Assembly (NCBI GenBank): GCA_021802555.1
Contig: JAJZRU010000024.1
Location: forward strand, 1-47,070
From: Pseudomonadota bacterium
GTDB taxonomy: Bacteria; Pseudomonadota; Gammaproteobacteria; Burkholderiales; Thiobacillaceae
Direction: 5' to 3'
DNA: 47,070 bases
Positions 9,088 to 16,298 of the stretch are shown here, one piece after another. The position numbers were made by a program, and so were the translations under genes. Under the pieces are notes generated by a model. That model saw nothing but the letters and a program-made list of their open reading frames with translations, had not been told where the DNA came from and searched no databases. Numbering within the stretch: the stretch's first letter is position 1; each line of letters starts with the position of its first letter.

Positions 9088-10428
9088 ATGAGGGATTTGG
9101 TCGTCACCGGCGTGATCTTCACCTGGCTGATGTTCGTTTTCCGCCGCCCCTATCTGGGGGTGTACCTGTTCACCTGGATCAGCCTCATGAACCCCCATCG
9201 CCTGTGCTGGGGGTTTGCTTACAACTTTCCCTTCGCCTTCATCGTCGCGGTGGTGACCATCCTGTCCTTTCTCGCCTCGCGCGAGCCCAAGCAGCTGCCC
9301 TGGTCGCGCGAGATGCGGCTCTTGCTGATATTCAATTTCTGGGTATTGACATGCACCTTCTTTGCTTTTTACCCGCAACTCGCTTGGCCGGCCTGGAATA
9401 CGATCTGGAAGATACAACTTTTCGTCTTCCTCACCGCCATGCTCATCAACGACCGCGAGAGGCTGCACGGCTATCTCTGGGTGCTGGGGTTGTCGCTTGC
9501 TTTCTATGGCGTAAAGGGCGGGCTTTTCACCATCGCTCACGGCGGCGTATATCGCGTCCAGGGGCCGGCCGGCACCTTCATCGGCGGCAACAACGAACTG
9601 GGCCTGGCCCTGATCTTGACCATCCCCATCCTGCGCTACTTGCAGCTCCAAGCGCGCCAGGTCTGGGTGCGCCACGGTTTGACGGCCGTCATGATCCTGA
9701 CCGCCATTGCCGTCATCGGCACGCAGTCGCGCGGCGCTTTCCTGGGGGCGATGGCGATGGGCCTGTTTTTCTGGCTCAAGAGCCGCAACAAGCTCACCAG
9801 CGCGCTTTACATCGGCATCGCCGTGGCCGTGATCGGCGCCGTCATGCCGGCGGCCTGGTACGAGCGCATGGAGACCATCAAGGATTACAAGACGGATCAG
9901 TCCGCCCAGGGCCGCATCAACGCCTGGTGGACGGCCTACCACGTCGCCAACGCCAACCTGACCGGCGGGGGGCCGGACTCCTTCCAGCCGCCCACTTTCC
10001 GCAAGTACGCGCCGGAGCCTTACAACGTGCACGCCGCCCACAGCATTTATTTCGAAACGCTGGGGGAGACGGGCTACCCCGGCCTGGCCATGTATGTGCT
10101 GCTGGGGCTGTTCACCTGGGGCACCTGCAATCGCATCATCCGCGCCTGCAAGCGCGACCCGGAGCGCAAATGGGCGGCGGATCTGGCCGGCATGGTGCAG
10201 GCGTCCTACGTCGGCTTCGCCACGGGCGGGGCCTTCCTGAGCCTGGCGTTTTACGATTATCCCTACGACCTGCTGGTCGTCGTGGTGGTCACTGCCAGCT
10301 TGGTCGGCGTCATCAAATCGCCCGCGAGGGCCGCTGTGCCGGCCTCCGCCGCACCACGCCCGCCGGCGGCCGCCGCGCAGCCCGTGCGGCGCGCAATGGT
10401 ACAGGGCAAGGGCGTAGGCCGGAAATAG
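9088..10428 (+). CDS. O-glycosylation/O-antigen ligase-like membrane protein, exosortase A-associated (TIGR03097-like)
   Basis: A 446-aa polytopic inner-membrane protein with about ten hydrophobic helices. The N-terminal part (FRRPYLGVYLFTWISLMNPHRL) matches the DUF5935 region of exosortase-A-associated ligases. The central part is Wzy_C/WaaL-like, with GTFIGGNNELGLALIL, IGTQSRGAFLGA and a periplasmic loop containing HAAHSIYFETLGETGYPG, whose His/Glu residues are typical of O-antigen ligases. The last 40 residues are Ala/Pro-rich and basic. A good ribosome-binding site (GGGAGG) precedes the ATG. It is predicted to polymerise the glycan or join it to a lipid or protein acceptor in the periplasm. 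It closes the EPS operon. Confidence 0.88.
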   Translation: MRDLVVTGVIFTWLMFVFRRPYLGVYLFTWISLMNPHRLCWGFAYNFPFAFIVAVVTILSFLASREPKQLPWSREMRLLLIFNFWVLTCTFFAFYPQLAWPAWNTIWKIQLFVFLTAMLINDRERLHGYLWVLGLSLAFYGVKGGLFTIAHGGVYRVQGPAGTFIGGNNELGLALILTIPILRYLQLQARQVWVRHGLTAVMILTAIAVIGTQSRGAFLGAMAMGLFFWLKSRNKLTSALYIGIAVAVIGAVMPAAWYERMETIKDYKTDQSAQGRINAWWTAYHVANANLTGGGPDSFQPPTFRKYAPEPYNVHAAHSIYFETLGETGYPGLAMYVLLGLFTWGTCNRIIRACKRDPERKWAADLAGMVQASYVGFATGGAFLSLAFYDYPYDLLVVVVVTASLVGVIKSPARAAVPASAAPRPPAAAAQPVRRAMVQGKGVGRK

Positions 10429-10444
10429 GGCAAGCGCATCAAGG

Positions 10445-10473
10445 TTTTCCCGCGGCGGCAAAAGGCTTATAAT
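10445..10473 (+). promoter_or_regulatory. Sigma-70-type promoter of the rpsF operon
   Basis: A perfect -10 hexamer TATAAT lies at 10468-10473, 17 bp after a weak -35-like TTTTCC at 10445-10450. It sits in the 116-bp gap between the EPS operon and rpsF, so transcription would begin near 10480 and produce a leader of about 65 nt. This is inference from sequence; only the -10 is strong. Confidence 0.6.
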
Positions 10474-10497
10474 CGCCGGCTGCCGATTTTTCGGCTT

Positions 10498-10537
10498 CCT
10501 TGCCCCACCGTCCGCCGGGGGGCTGATACCCACAAGG
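10498..10537 (+). promoter_or_regulatory. Candidate S6:S18 autoregulatory mRNA leader overlapping the rpsF ribosome-binding site
   Basis: CCTTG (10498-10502) can pair with CAAGG (10533-10537), which overlaps the rpsF Shine-Dalgarno AAGGAG. The enclosed region has CCCC/GGGG pairing and an unpaired ACCG at 10507-10510. Leaders of rpsF operons in many bacteria bind the S6:S18 dimer through a bulged CCG, so pairing of this kind would let excess protein shut off translation. The resemblance is by eye; a covariance search is needed. Confidence 0.5.
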
Positions 10538-10544
10538 AGCTTAC

Positions 10545-10925
10545 ATGCGTCATTACGAAATCGTGCTCATCGTGCATCCGGACCAGAGCGAGCAGGTGCC
10601 GGCCATGGTGGAGCGCTACCGCAATACCGTCACGGGCCGCGGCGGCCGCGTGCACCGCCTGGAGGACTGGGGGCGGCGCCAACTGACCTATCCCATCCAG
10701 AAGCTGCACAAGGCCCATTATGCGCTCATGAACATCGAGTGCGACCAGGAAACGCTCAACGATCTGGAACACGGCTTCCGTTTCAACGATGCCGTGCTGC
10801 GCCATCTCATCATGCAGAAGCAGGAGGCGGAAACCGCGCCTTCGGTGATGATGAAGGAAGAAAAGGCGCGCTCCCTCATGGAAGGGGCGAAGAGCGAAGC
10901 GGCGGCCGAAGCGCCTGCCGCCTGA
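10545..10925 (+). CDS. rpsF: 30S ribosomal protein S6
   Basis: A 126-aa small-subunit protein that binds 16S rRNA together with S18 in the platform. [20 protein letters not shown], then [22 protein letters not shown] and the segment ending [12 protein letters not shown], are textbook S6. The C-terminal 30 residues form an acidic, Ala-rich tail ([14 protein letters not shown]) of the variable kind found in proteobacteria. The strong AAGGAG is 5 nt upstream of the ATG. It is the first gene of rpsF-priB-rpsR-rplI and its leader probably carries the feedback site. Its stop directly abuts the priB start. Confidence 0.98.
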   Translation: MRHYEIVLIVHPDQSEQVPAMVERYRNTVTGRGGRVHRLEDWGRRQLTYPIQKLHKAHYALMNIECDQETLNDLEHGFRFNDAVLRHLIMQKQEAETAPSVMMKEEKARSLMEGAKSEAAAEAPAA

Positions 10926-11222
10926 TTGAAGGACAACCGGGTCGAGCTCGCGGGCGTGTTGGCGGAGGTGGAGCCTCTGCGCACAAGCCCGGGCGGCGTG
11001 GCGATAGCCCAGGCCCTCTTGCACCACGAGTCCTGGCAGATGCCGGGCGGGCAGCGGCAGAAGGCCGAAGCCGATGTGGCGCTCAAGGCCAGCCACGCCA
11101 TGGCGCCCCGCCTGGCGGCCTGCCGGGCCGGGCAGGCGGTGCGCGTGGCGGGTTTCCTCGCCCGCCCCGGCATCAGAAGCCGCCAGCTCGTCCTCTGGAT
11201 CACCGAATTGGAAAAGGAGTAA
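10926..11222 (+). CDS. priB: Primosomal replication protein N (PriB)
   Basis: A 98-aa OB-fold single-strand DNA-binding protein of the PriA-PriB-DnaT replication restart pathway. It is short and weakly conserved, but NRVELAGVLAEVEPLRTSPGGVAIAQALLHH aligns with the beta1-beta2 region of PriB and its place between rpsF and rpsR is diagnostic. Only a TTG start fits: TTG at 10926 directly follows the rpsF TGA, and the next upstream codons lie in rpsF. With no clear Shine-Dalgarno, it is probably translated by coupling to rpsF. It ends 3 bp before the rpsR ATG. Confidence 0.88.
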   Translation: MKDNRVELAGVLAEVEPLRTSPGGVAIAQALLHHESWQMPGGQRQKAEADVALKASHAMAPRLAACRAGQAVRVAGFLARPGIRSRQLVLWITELEKE

Positions 11223-11225
11223 ATC

Positions 11226-11501
11226 ATGCCCCGTCCCGCACCCAAGCGTCGTGACAACAAGAAGAACCCCAACAGCAACCGCGGTTTGTTCAAGCGCCGC
11301 AAGTTCTGCCGCTTCACGGCGGAAAAAGTGAAGGAAATCGACTACAAGGATGTCGAAGTGCTGAAGGAATACATCTCCGAGAACGGCCGCATCATCCCGG
11401 CCCGCATCATCGGCACCAAGTCGCACTACCAGCGCCAGCTGTCCGTGGCCATCAAGCGCGCCCGCTTCCTGGCGCTCCTGCCTTACACCGATCTGCACTG
11501 A
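11226..11501 (+). CDS. rpsR: 30S ribosomal protein S18
   Basis: A 91-aa protein of the 30S platform and partner of S6. The core [20 protein letters not shown] and [20 protein letters not shown], ending [16 protein letters not shown], are invariant S18 features. The N-terminus is basic and slightly extended ([19 protein letters not shown]). The Shine-Dalgarno AAAAGGAG overlaps the end of priB. A single Cys in KFC suggests the zinc-independent form, since a full C-x-x-C set is absent. Third gene of the operon. Confidence 0.98.
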   Translation: MPRPAPKRRDNKKNPNSNRGLFKRRKFCRFTAEKVKEIDYKDVEVLKEYISENGRIIPARIIGTKSHYQRQLSVAIKRARFLALLPYTDLH

Positions 11502-11511
11502 GGAGCGCGCC

Positions 11512-11964
11512 ATGCAAGTGATCCTGATGGAAAAAGTGACCAACCTGGGCAACCTCGGCGATGTGGTCAAGGTGAAGGACGGCTACGCGCGCAATTATCT
11601 GATCCCCAGCGGACGGGCGCAGCGCGCCACCCGGAACAATGTGCAGGCTTTCGAAGTGCGCCGCGCCGAACTGGAAAAGCTGCAAGCGGAGAAATTCGCC
11701 GAGGCGCAGGCGCGCGCCGAGAAGCTCGAGGGCTATACCGTGCAGGTGACGCAGAAGGCCGGCGTGGACGGCCGCCTGTTCGGCTCCGTCACCACCTCAG
11801 ACATCGCCGAAGCCCTCTCGGCGCAGGGCTTCGCGGTGGGCAAGGCGGAGATCCGCCTGCCCCAGGGGCCGTTCAAGCTGGTGGGCGACTACCCGGTCAC
11901 GCTGGTGCTGCATACCGACGTCACCGCCGGCATCACGGTGGCGGTGCTGGGCGAGCATCAGTAA
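11512..11964 (+). CDS. rplI: 50S ribosomal protein L9
   Basis: A 150-aa large-subunit protein that binds 23S rRNA near the L1 stalk and helps maintain reading frame. [20 protein letters not shown] followed by [20 protein letters not shown] is the N-terminal L9 domain; an Ala/Glu-rich connecting helix (residues 45-75) leads to the C-terminal domain ending VAVLGEHQ. The length is standard. It is the last gene of the operon and is followed within 20 bp by a strong GC-rich terminator hairpin. Confidence 0.98.
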   Translation: MQVILMEKVTNLGNLGDVVKVKDGYARNYLIPSGRAQRATRNNVQAFEVRRAELEKLQAEKFAEAQARAEKLEGYTVQVTQKAGVDGRLFGSVTTSDIAEALSAQGFAVGKAEIRLPQGPFKLVGDYPVTLVLHTDVTAGITVAVLGEHQ

Positions 11965-11980
11965 GGCGGCGGTCCGCGGC

Positions 11981-12008
11981 GAAAAGGGGCTCTGCGGGGC
12001 CCCTTTTC
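11981..12008 (+). terminator. Terminator hairpin of the rpsF-rplI operon
   Basis: A perfect 10-bp inverted repeat, GAAAAGGGGC (11981-11990) and GCCCCTTTTC (11999-12008), flanks an 8-nt loop. The U-run lies in the descending arm of the stem. It begins 17 bp after the rplI stop and before the next gene. Confidence 0.75.
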
Positions 12009-12038
12009 GTTCCCGGGCGCGCAGCTGAGCAGCGTATC

Positions 12039-13082
12039 TTGACTTCCCGCAATACGCACATCCTGGATTCCTGGCGCGAGGAAAGGCGCTCGGCCTATCT
12101 CTATCGCATCCTGGCGCGCCAGGAACAGGCATCGGCGCGCGGCGCATTGTTCGAGGAGCTGGCTCAGGCGGCGGACGCGCAGGCGCGCCATTGGGAGGGC
12201 CTGTTGCGTGAGCGCGGCGGCGTGCCGCCCCGCTACCGCCCGGATTTGCGCAGCCGCATCGTCGGCGCACTGGTGAGGCTCAGTTCGCCGCGCGCCATGC
12301 GGCCGGTGCTCGCCGCCATGAAGGTGCGCGGCATGGTGTTGTACGCCCAGCCGCAGCCGCACGCGATGCCCGTGCGGCGCGAAGACGTGGGCCGGCGGCA
12401 TCAGACGGGCGGCGCCGGCACCGCGCTGCGCGCCGGCGTGTTCGGCGTGAACGACGGCCTCATTTCCAACGCTTCGCTCATTCTGGGCGTGGCCGGGGCG
12501 GCGCCCAGCAGCCATGTCGTGCTGCTGGCGGGCGTCGCCGGGCTGCTCGCTGGGGCCTTTTCCATGGCGGCCGGCGAATACATCTCCATGCGCTCGCAGC
12601 GTGAAATGTTCGAATACCAGATCGGCCTGGAGCGCGAAGAACTCGAAGAATATCCGCAGGAAGAAGCCGCCGAGCTGGCCCTCATCTATGCCGCCAAGGG
12701 CATCCCCGAGGCCGAGGCCAGCCGCCTCGCCCAGCATCTCATCGCCGATCCGCAACGCGCCCTGGACACGCTCGCGCGCGAGGAGCTGGGCCTCAACCCC
12801 GACGAACTGGGTTCGCCCTGGCAGGCGGCGCTTTCCTCCTTCGGCGCTTTTGCCCTGGGCGCCCTGGTGCCGCTCGTGCCATTCTTCTTCGGCCGCGGCG
12901 CGGCGGCCTTGAATCTGAGCATCGGCCTCACCGCCCTCGCCCTCTTTGCCGTGGGCGCGACGCTGAGCCTGTACACCGGGCGCCATGCCCTGCGCGGCGG
13001 CCTGCGCATGCTGTTGATCGGCGCCCTGGCGGGCGCCGCCACCTATGCCATCGGCCACGCCCTGGGCGCGAGCCTGGGCTGA
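12039..13082 (+). CDS. Ferritin-like domain / VIT1 (CCC1) iron or manganese transporter
   Basis: A 347-aa fusion. Residues 1 to about 100 form a ferritin/rubrerythrin-like helical domain with metal-ligand-like residues (Glu in SWREERRSAYLYRIL, and EELAQAADAQARHWE with E and H). Residues 125 to the end are a five-helix VIT1/CCC1 membrane domain (RAGVFGVNDGLISNASLILG, AGAFSMAAGEYISMRSQ), with the cytosolic metal-binding helices QREMFEYQIGLEREELEEYP. The architecture matches the MbfA-type membrane-bound ferritins that export Fe2+. The start is TTG at 12039, the only candidate that keeps the first helix; no good Shine-Dalgarno is visible. It is convergent with the lipoprotein gene, 10 bp away. 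Confidence 0.85.
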   Translation: MTSRNTHILDSWREERRSAYLYRILARQEQASARGALFEELAQAADAQARHWEGLLRERGGVPPRYRPDLRSRIVGALVRLSSPRAMRPVLAAMKVRGMVLYAQPQPHAMPVRREDVGRRHQTGGAGTALRAGVFGVNDGLISNASLILGVAGAAPSSHVVLLAGVAGLLAGAFSMAAGEYISMRSQREMFEYQIGLEREELEEYPQEEAAELALIYAAKGIPEAEASRLAQHLIADPQRALDTLAREELGLNPDELGSPWQAALSSFGAFALGALVPLVPFFFGRGAAALNLSIGLTALALFAVGATLSLYTGRHALRGGLRMLLIGALAGAATYAIGHALGASLG

Positions 13083-13092
13083 GGACCGGGGC

Positions 13093-13284
13093 TCAATTCC
13101 CCGATTGCCGGTCGATGGCGCGGCGCTCCCGGTCGGCGCCTTGCTGGATTTGTTGATTGACCTGCTGCGCCTTGCGGTAGGCGTCGACATCACCTTGAAA
13201 AGCGCCGGCGTTGCTTTTGCCGGTTTCGTGCTGTTGTCCGCAAGCGCTTAGGAGCAGCAGCGTCAGGTAAAGAGCCTTGCGCAC
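13093..13284 (-). CDS. Small lipoprotein, function unknown
   Basis: A 63-aa predicted lipoprotein. A basic start and hydrophobic run end in the lipobox LLSAC, so Cys16 would be lipidated. The mature part is a short polar, Gln/Arg-rich peptide (AYRKAQQVNQQIQQGADRER) likely to be one helix. The GTG start at 13284 is supported by GGAGG 7 nt upstream and by its position 1 nt after the stop of the PNPOx-like gene, with which it is probably co-transcribed. No family is recognised. Confidence 0.7.
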   Translation of the reverse strand: MRKALYLTLLLLSACGQQHETGKSNAGAFQGDVDAYRKAQQVNQQIQQGADRERRAIDRQSGN

Positions 13285-13285
13285 C

Positions 13286-13831
13286 TCAATCCTCCAGCAG
13301 GCCGGTAGCCAGACCGTCGATGCTGACGCGGTTTTTTTCGCGCCAGTATTCGAGCAGGCCGGCGGGGCCTTTTTTTTCCGCCCAGCGCTCCAGCGCGTCG
13401 CGCTCGCCGCGGTAGTCGTACAGTGGCACGGCATAGCCGCACGAGGTCTGCACGGCTTCGATGTCCAGGGCGATGATCTGGCGCTCGCCGGGCAGGGGCG
13501 GGAAATGTTGCCGCAGGGACGGCCATTCCGCATCGCGCCTGTGCACGGCGCGGCCGCGGCCATACAGGCGCAGGATAAGCGGATCGCCGGCGAAGCTGCA
13601 GAACATGAGCGTCAGGCGCCCATTGTGGCGCAGGTGCGCGGCGGTTTCGTTGCCGCTGCCCGTCAAATCCAGATAGGCGACGTGATTGGGGTCGAGGATG
13701 CGCAGGCTGTCCATGCCCTTGGGCGACAGATTGATGCGCCCTGTTGCCGTACCGCTGGCGGTGAAGAAGACATGCTGGGCGCGGATGAATTCCGCATGCC
13801 GGGCTTCCAGCGAGGGGTAGAATTTGGCCAT
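13286..13831 (-). CDS. Pyridoxamine 5'-phosphate oxidase-like FMN-binding protein
   Basis: A 181-aa split-barrel flavoprotein-like protein. MAKFYPSLEARHAEFIRAQH followed by VFFTASGTATGRINLSPKGM is the standard opening of a PNPOx-like family. The barrel continues with HVAYLDLTGSGNETAAHLRHNGRLTLMFCSF, where FMN phosphate-binding residues are expected. This subgroup is not true PdxH; the substrate is unknown, perhaps a flavin- or F420-type redox reaction or haem-related chemistry. The ATG at 13831 was chosen because homology begins there; an earlier in-frame ATG at 13993 would run through the divergent gene. The start codons of this gene and the divergent gene abut (CAT|ATG) with no spacer. Confidence 0.8.
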   Translation of the reverse strand: MAKFYPSLEARHAEFIRAQHVFFTASGTATGRINLSPKGMDSLRILDPNHVAYLDLTGSGNETAAHLRHNGRLTLMFCSFAGDPLILRLYGRGRAVHRRDAEWPSLRQHFPPLPGERQIIALDIEAVQTSCGYAVPLYDYRGERDALERWAEKKGPAGLLEYWREKNRVSIDGLATGLLED

Positions 13832-14209
13832 ATGAAACGCGGTTACAAACGCAAGCTCAGGGTGGTGTTCGTCGCCTCCGGCAGTCTGCGGCGCGCGCAG
13901 GCGGCGGCGGAATTCGCCGCGGCCAGCGGCTGGATGGAGGCGCGGGCGCATGCCTTGACCGCTATGATGGCGGCATCCGGCCAGGCGGCGCAAGAGCCCG
14001 CTTGGGTGTGGGCGGATCTGGTGGTTGCCTTGGACAGGGGCGCCTACCAGGCCCTGCCGCCGCTGCCCTCCGTCGTGCAGGTGAAGTATTACGATTTTCC
14101 CGAACCGGCCGATGAAGCCGGCTGGCCCCCGCTGCGCGACGCGCTGCGGCGCCGTGTCGAGGGCATGGCGGCGGGGCTTGCCATGATGCAGCGCGCGGCG
14201 CAGGAATAG
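13832..14209 (+). CDS. Low-molecular-weight phosphatase-like protein lacking the catalytic cysteine
   Basis: A 125-aa protein resembling a shortened low-molecular-weight protein tyrosine phosphatase. The beta-strand and P-loop region reads RVVFVASGSLRRAQAAAEFA, where the family has VxFVCxxNxxRSxxAE: the nucleophilic Cys is Ala and the Ser after Arg is Ala. The later motif WADLVVALDRGAYQAL matches the (A)DLI-x-MD strand, and the C-terminus has a plausible Asp-rich loop (KYYDFPEPADEAGW). It is probably catalytically dead as a phosphatase and may bind a phosphorylated ligand or partner. The start could instead be the in-frame GTG at 13862, which would leave room for a promoter between the divergent genes. 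It is convergent with the LON-domain gene, 6 bp away. Confidence 0.6.
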   Translation: MKRGYKRKLRVVFVASGSLRRAQAAAEFAAASGWMEARAHALTAMMAASGQAAQEPAWVWADLVVALDRGAYQALPPLPSVVQVKYYDFPEPADEAGWPPLRDALRRRVEGMAAGLAMMQRAAQE

Positions 14210-14215
14210 CGACGA

Positions 14216-14791
14216 TCAAGCCTGGCGCCGCAGGAATTGCTGCAGCAGATCCAGGCGCGCGATGCTGTCGTTCATCTCCAGCAGGCTTTGCTTGGCCGAC
14301 AGCTTGAGCGGCAGCGCTTCCGCCAGGCGATAGCCCACCCAGGCGGCATCGTCGAAATGCCGCTCCGGCCCCCAGTAGGCGCCATCCAGCGTTTCCATGA
14401 TGCGGCGTATGACTTCCACCGTCAGGCGCAGTTTGTCGGGCACGGGCTGGGCGCATTCGCTGCCGATGTCCTCCGCCTCGGCCACCAGCAGGCGGTTTTT
14501 CTCCTCGTGCAGGCGGCGGATGACAAAGCGTGTGCCGCCCTCCACGCGCAGCTGGAAGATGCCGGTTTCCGGCATGTCCCATTCGACGATGCGGGCCAGG
14601 GTGCCGACGCTGTACGGTACGGCGGTTTCGCCGATTTCGCGCCCTTCCTTGATGGCGCAGATGCCGAAAGGCTGGTCATGCGCCAGGCAGGCCTTGGTGA
14701 GATCGATGTAGCGCTGCTCGAACACCTTGAGCGCCAGGCGCCCGCCGGGAAAGAGGACGCTTTGCAGCGGGAACAGCGGCAGCGGCCTCAT
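14216..14791 (-). CDS. LON substrate-binding domain protein
   Basis: A 191-aa protein consisting only of the Lon N-terminal (PUA-like) substrate-recognition domain. PLFPLQSVLFPGGRLALKVFEQRYI followed by FGICAIKEGREIGE is the LON signature, and a helical C-terminal part (residues 120-191) follows. There is no AAA or protease domain. Such stand-alone proteins are common in betaproteobacteria; their role is unknown, possibly peptide or protein recognition in quality control. The ATG overlaps the ubiX stop by ATGA, so it is probably the last gene of the NusG-II/Gx/ubiX/LON set. Confidence 0.88.
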   Translation of the reverse strand: MRPLPLFPLQSVLFPGGRLALKVFEQRYIDLTKACLAHDQPFGICAIKEGREIGETAVPYSVGTLARIVEWDMPETGIFQLRVEGGTRFVIRRLHEEKNRLLVAEAEDIGSECAQPVPDKLRLTVEVIRRIMETLDGAYWGPERHFDDAAWVGYRLAEALPLKLSAKQSLLEMNDSIARLDLLQQFLRRQA

Positions 14792-15408
14792 GGCGCTGCG
14801 CCTCCCCAGCGCGCCGACAGCTGGTGGGGCACGCCGAACTGGTCGAGGATGCGCGCGACGACGAAATCCACCAGGTCGCCGATGCTCTGCGGGTGCTGGT
14901 AGAAGCCCGGATTGGCCGGCAGGATGACGGCGCCCAGGCGCGCCAGGCGCAGCATGTTTTCCAGGTGCAGCGCGGAAAAGGGTGTCTCGCGCGGCACCAG
15001 CACCAGCCTGCGGCCTTCCTTCAGGCAGACGTCGGCGGCGCGTTCGATGAGATTTCCGGCCAGGCCCTGGGCAATGGACGCCAGGCTGCCCATGGAACAG
15101 GGGCAGACCGCCATGGCGGCGGGCGGGTTGGAGCCGGAGGCCAGCGGCGCCAGCCAGTCCTCGCGCCCGTAGGCGCGCAGGCGGCCGATGGCGGCCGGAT
15201 GGCGTGCGTGGAAGAACTGCTCCAGCTCGCTTGGGCGCGGCGGCAGCGTCAGGCCTAGCTCCTGCTTGGCGACCAGATGGGAGGCCTGCGAGGCCAGCAC
15301 CGCCACCCGGCAGCCGGCGTCGATCAGGCACTCGATGAGACGCAGGCCGTAGGCGAGGCCGGAGGCGCCGGTGAGCGCGACGGCGTAGGGGGCGTCAGGC
15401 GGGTTCAT
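14788..15408 (-). CDS. ubiX: Flavin prenyltransferase UbiX
   Basis: A 206-aa enzyme that attaches a dimethylallyl group to FMN, producing prenyl-FMN, the cofactor of UbiD-type decarboxylases in ubiquinone synthesis and other pathways. YAVALTGASGLAYGLRLIEC is the FMN-binding GASG strand, VCPCSMGSLASIAQGLAGN the conserved CS(M) loop, and LVPRETPFSALHLENMLRL the R-E-x-P/H-x-x-N-M signature. The ATG at 15408 was chosen at the start of the beta strand; it lies inside the end of the Gx transporter gene (14-bp overlap). Its stop overlaps the LON-domain start. Confidence 0.95.
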   Translation of the reverse strand: MNPPDAPYAVALTGASGLAYGLRLIECLIDAGCRVAVLASQASHLVAKQELGLTLPPRPSELEQFFHARHPAAIGRLRAYGREDWLAPLASGSNPPAAMAVCPCSMGSLASIAQGLAGNLIERAADVCLKEGRRLVLVPRETPFSALHLENMLRLARLGAVILPANPGFYQHPQSIGDLVDFVVARILDQFGVPHQLSARWGGAAP

Positions 15409-15949
15409 GGGCGGATTGTGCGCCTGCCGCGGGATGCGCCACAAGGTGGGCGACCACGAGCCCGTTGACGGTGCCGCCGGCCAGCGCCGCCAGCGCAAAG
15501 ACCGGCGCCAGGCCCAATACGCCGGCACCGGGCAACAGCCACGCGCCGGCCAGGGCGAGCTGGCCGGCGATATGGGCGAGCGCGGCGGGCACCGACAGGC
15601 TCACCGGCCCGAACCAGCGCTGCGGCAGCTTGCGCACCACGGCCAGGACGGCGAGGCTGGACAGCGCCCCGCTCAAGGCGAGCCAGAATCCGGGGGCAAG
15701 GAAAGTGCCCAGCAGCAGGCTGCCGGCCAGCACCCGCACCAGCGACACCCAGGCCGCGACGCGCCAGCCGTAGCGCAGCAGCGCGAGCAGCACGACGATG
15801 TTGGCGAAGCCGGGTTTGACCCCGGGCAGAGGGCTGGGGATGGCGGCGTCGAGCAGGGTGAGGCCCAACGCCAGCAGGGCCAGGTGCGCGATGCGCCGGT
15901 CCTCGGCCGTGACCGGCAGCACCAGGGGCTCAATAGGCGAGCGAGTCAT
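15395..15949 (-). CDS. Gx transporter / heptaprenyl diphosphate synthase component I family membrane protein
   Basis: A 184-aa hydrophobic protein with five to six predicted helices. LGLTLLDAAIPSPLPGVKPGFANIVVLLAL and RVLAGSLLLGTFLAPGFWLALSGAL fit the Gx transporter / HepT-component-I family, whose fold resembles the S component of ECF vitamin transporters. It overlaps the NusG-II gene upstream by 20 bp and ubiX downstream by 14 bp, so the three are almost certainly one transcript. NusG-II plus Gx pairs elsewhere occur with flavinylation genes (ApbE, FMN-binding proteins). A role in flavin or prenyl-precursor handling fits ubiX but is inference. Confidence 0.8.
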   Translation of the reverse strand: MTRSPIEPLVLPVTAEDRRIAHLALLALGLTLLDAAIPSPLPGVKPGFANIVVLLALLRYGWRVAAWVSLVRVLAGSLLLGTFLAPGFWLALSGALSSLAVLAVVRKLPQRWFGPVSLSVPAALAHIAGQLALAGAWLLPGAGVLGLAPVFALAALAGGTVNGLVVAHLVAHPAAGAQSAHEPA

Positions 15950-16298
15950 AGCCTTTGCTGCCGGTGCCCTTCACTTCGATGCTCACCTGGTTGGGCAGGC
16001 ACAAGGCCACCTGCCCGACGCGCGACAGCCAGCCTTGATGAACGCAGATCTGCAGCGGCCCGGGGTCTTGCGCGACGCGGGCGCGGCCGCCGCGGATCTC
16101 GACGAGACTCACGCCCAGCGGGCCCGGCACCCGTATGGTCTGATCCGCGGTGAGCGTGGTTCGCAGGAACACCCGGCCGCCGGCGCGTATCAGCAGGCTG
16201 TCACCGCCCGCGCCGTCCAGCGCGCGGGCGAACAGCAGCGCCGTGAGCAGCGCCCCCAGCAGCAAGACCGCGTAATCGCCGGGCCTGAGGAGCCTCAT
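15930..16298 (-). CDS. NusG domain II-containing membrane-anchored protein
   Basis: A 122-aa protein with one N-terminal hydrophobic anchor ([20 protein letters not shown]) and a soluble domain of about 90 aa. The soluble part carries the NusG-II pattern: a beta-rich region, then [28 protein letters not shown] with two cysteines and a near-universal CLPN motif. It is not a transcription factor; members are periplasmic or extracytoplasmic and of unknown function. The ATG at 16298 overlaps the rapZ stop by ATGA, linking this gene to the rpoN-rapZ operon. It overlaps the Gx transporter start by 20 bp. Confidence 0.85.
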   Translation of the reverse strand: MRLLRPGDYAVLLLGALLTALLFARALDGAGGDSLLIRAGGRVFLRTTLTADQTIRVPGPLGVSLVEIRGGRARVAQDPGPLQICVHQGWLSRVGQVALCLPNQVSIEVKGTGSKGYDSLAY

